Positions 42,827 to 42,993 of a DNA stretch of 42,993 nucleotides are shown here, in pieces. The position numbers were made by a program, and so were the translations under genes. This DNA comes from Candidatus Cloacimonetes bacterium 4572_55 (GTDB lineage Bacteria; 4572-55): the NCBI GenBank assembly GCA_002084765.1, contig NBMB01000060.1:1-42993 (forward strand). Direction: 5' to 3'. The first letter of the stretch is position 1. Every line of letters starts with the position of its first letter. Under the pieces are notes generated by a model. That model was not told where the DNA came from and did not search any database. It worked only from the letters and a program-made list of their open reading frames with translations.

Positions 42827-42993
42827 TTTATCGAGAAAAATTATTCTATGTAGCCTGCATTATTCATAAGTCTCGGAGAACCAGATATCTCAGATGTTTG
42901 ATATTTAATGGGTTAAAGTCTATTTTTAACGACATTTCCAAGAGAACTAGAATTTCAGAACCCTTATTTGGGCTGACTCTGCGCTCTCTGTGA
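42827..42993. repeat. Right copy of the long inverted repeat
   Basis: Reverse complement of 13-192 over almost all its length, running to the last base of the window. It contains no supported gene. A copy at each end of the sequence suggests a dispersed repeat. Confidence 0.85.

Noticed and set aside
42742-42993. Open frame at the right end
   Set aside because: It lies mostly in the inverted repeat, has no homology, and the mirrored left copy does not preserve it.
1-42993. tRNA, rRNA, riboswitch or prophage genes
   Set aside because: I looked for cloverleaf arms, conserved rRNA stretches, known riboswitch cores and phage structural genes and found none I could support.

Overview
The window looks like one contig from an uncultured bacterium of the Fibrobacteres-Chlorobi-Bacteroidetes (FCB) neighbourhood, possibly a candidate phylum such as KSB1 or Calditrichota. 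This is inferred from a type IX-like C-terminal sorting domain on a large secreted protein, several large outer-membrane beta-barrel proteins, promoters with TAnnTTTG-like -10 elements, and gene content (TPAT-type TRAP transporter, RarA, MnmA, RlmI, ALDH7). There is no rRNA or tRNA to confirm it. A roughly 170-180 bp repeat lies at both ends of the window in inverted orientation, so the window is probably a contig bounded by a dispersed repeat.

Layout. 1-3273: repeat copy, then a leftward pair encoding a small outer-membrane protein and an ABC-F ATPase. 3274-9941: an accessory island with matching IS1380-like ends (13-bp inverted repeats) and a 4-bp CAAG target duplication on both sides. Inside it, the N-terminal and C-terminal remnants of one transposase flank a complete-looking integron: a divergent intI, then three rightward cassettes with recognisable attC sites. 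The cassettes carry (1) a Thoeris-like TIR protein with a three-helix membrane protein, (2) a DUF262-HNH-RAMA-like nuclease with a 131-bp MITE just upstream, and (3) a composite of two gene fragments plus a VapBC toxin-antitoxin pair. 10.2-18.1 kb: ALDH7-type aldehyde dehydrogenase, a three-part receptor-MscS channel fusion, a Nudix/NrtR-like protein, nicotinamidase, and a helix-hairpin-helix outer-membrane protein. 18.1-21.2 kb: a large secreted esterase-like protein with a sorting domain. 21.5-23.2 kb: AIM24-family protein and an OleB-like hydrolase. 23.3-26.6 kb: a leftward operon of four membrane proteins I cannot assign. 27.1-28.5 kb: a broken, strongly diverged purH. 28.6-35.5 kb: rarA, a chemotaxis receptor, mnmA and a beta-barrel protein. 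35.8-39.5 kb: a full TatT-DctP-DctQ-DctM TRAP transporter. 39.6-42.7 kb: rlmI and a DUF2339 membrane protein.

The most unusual parts are the integron carried inside an IS1380-like element and loaded with defence-type genes, the periplasmic-binding/Cys-loop-like/MscS fusion channel, the uncharacterised four-gene membrane operon, and the purH homologue that has lost residues in both active sites.
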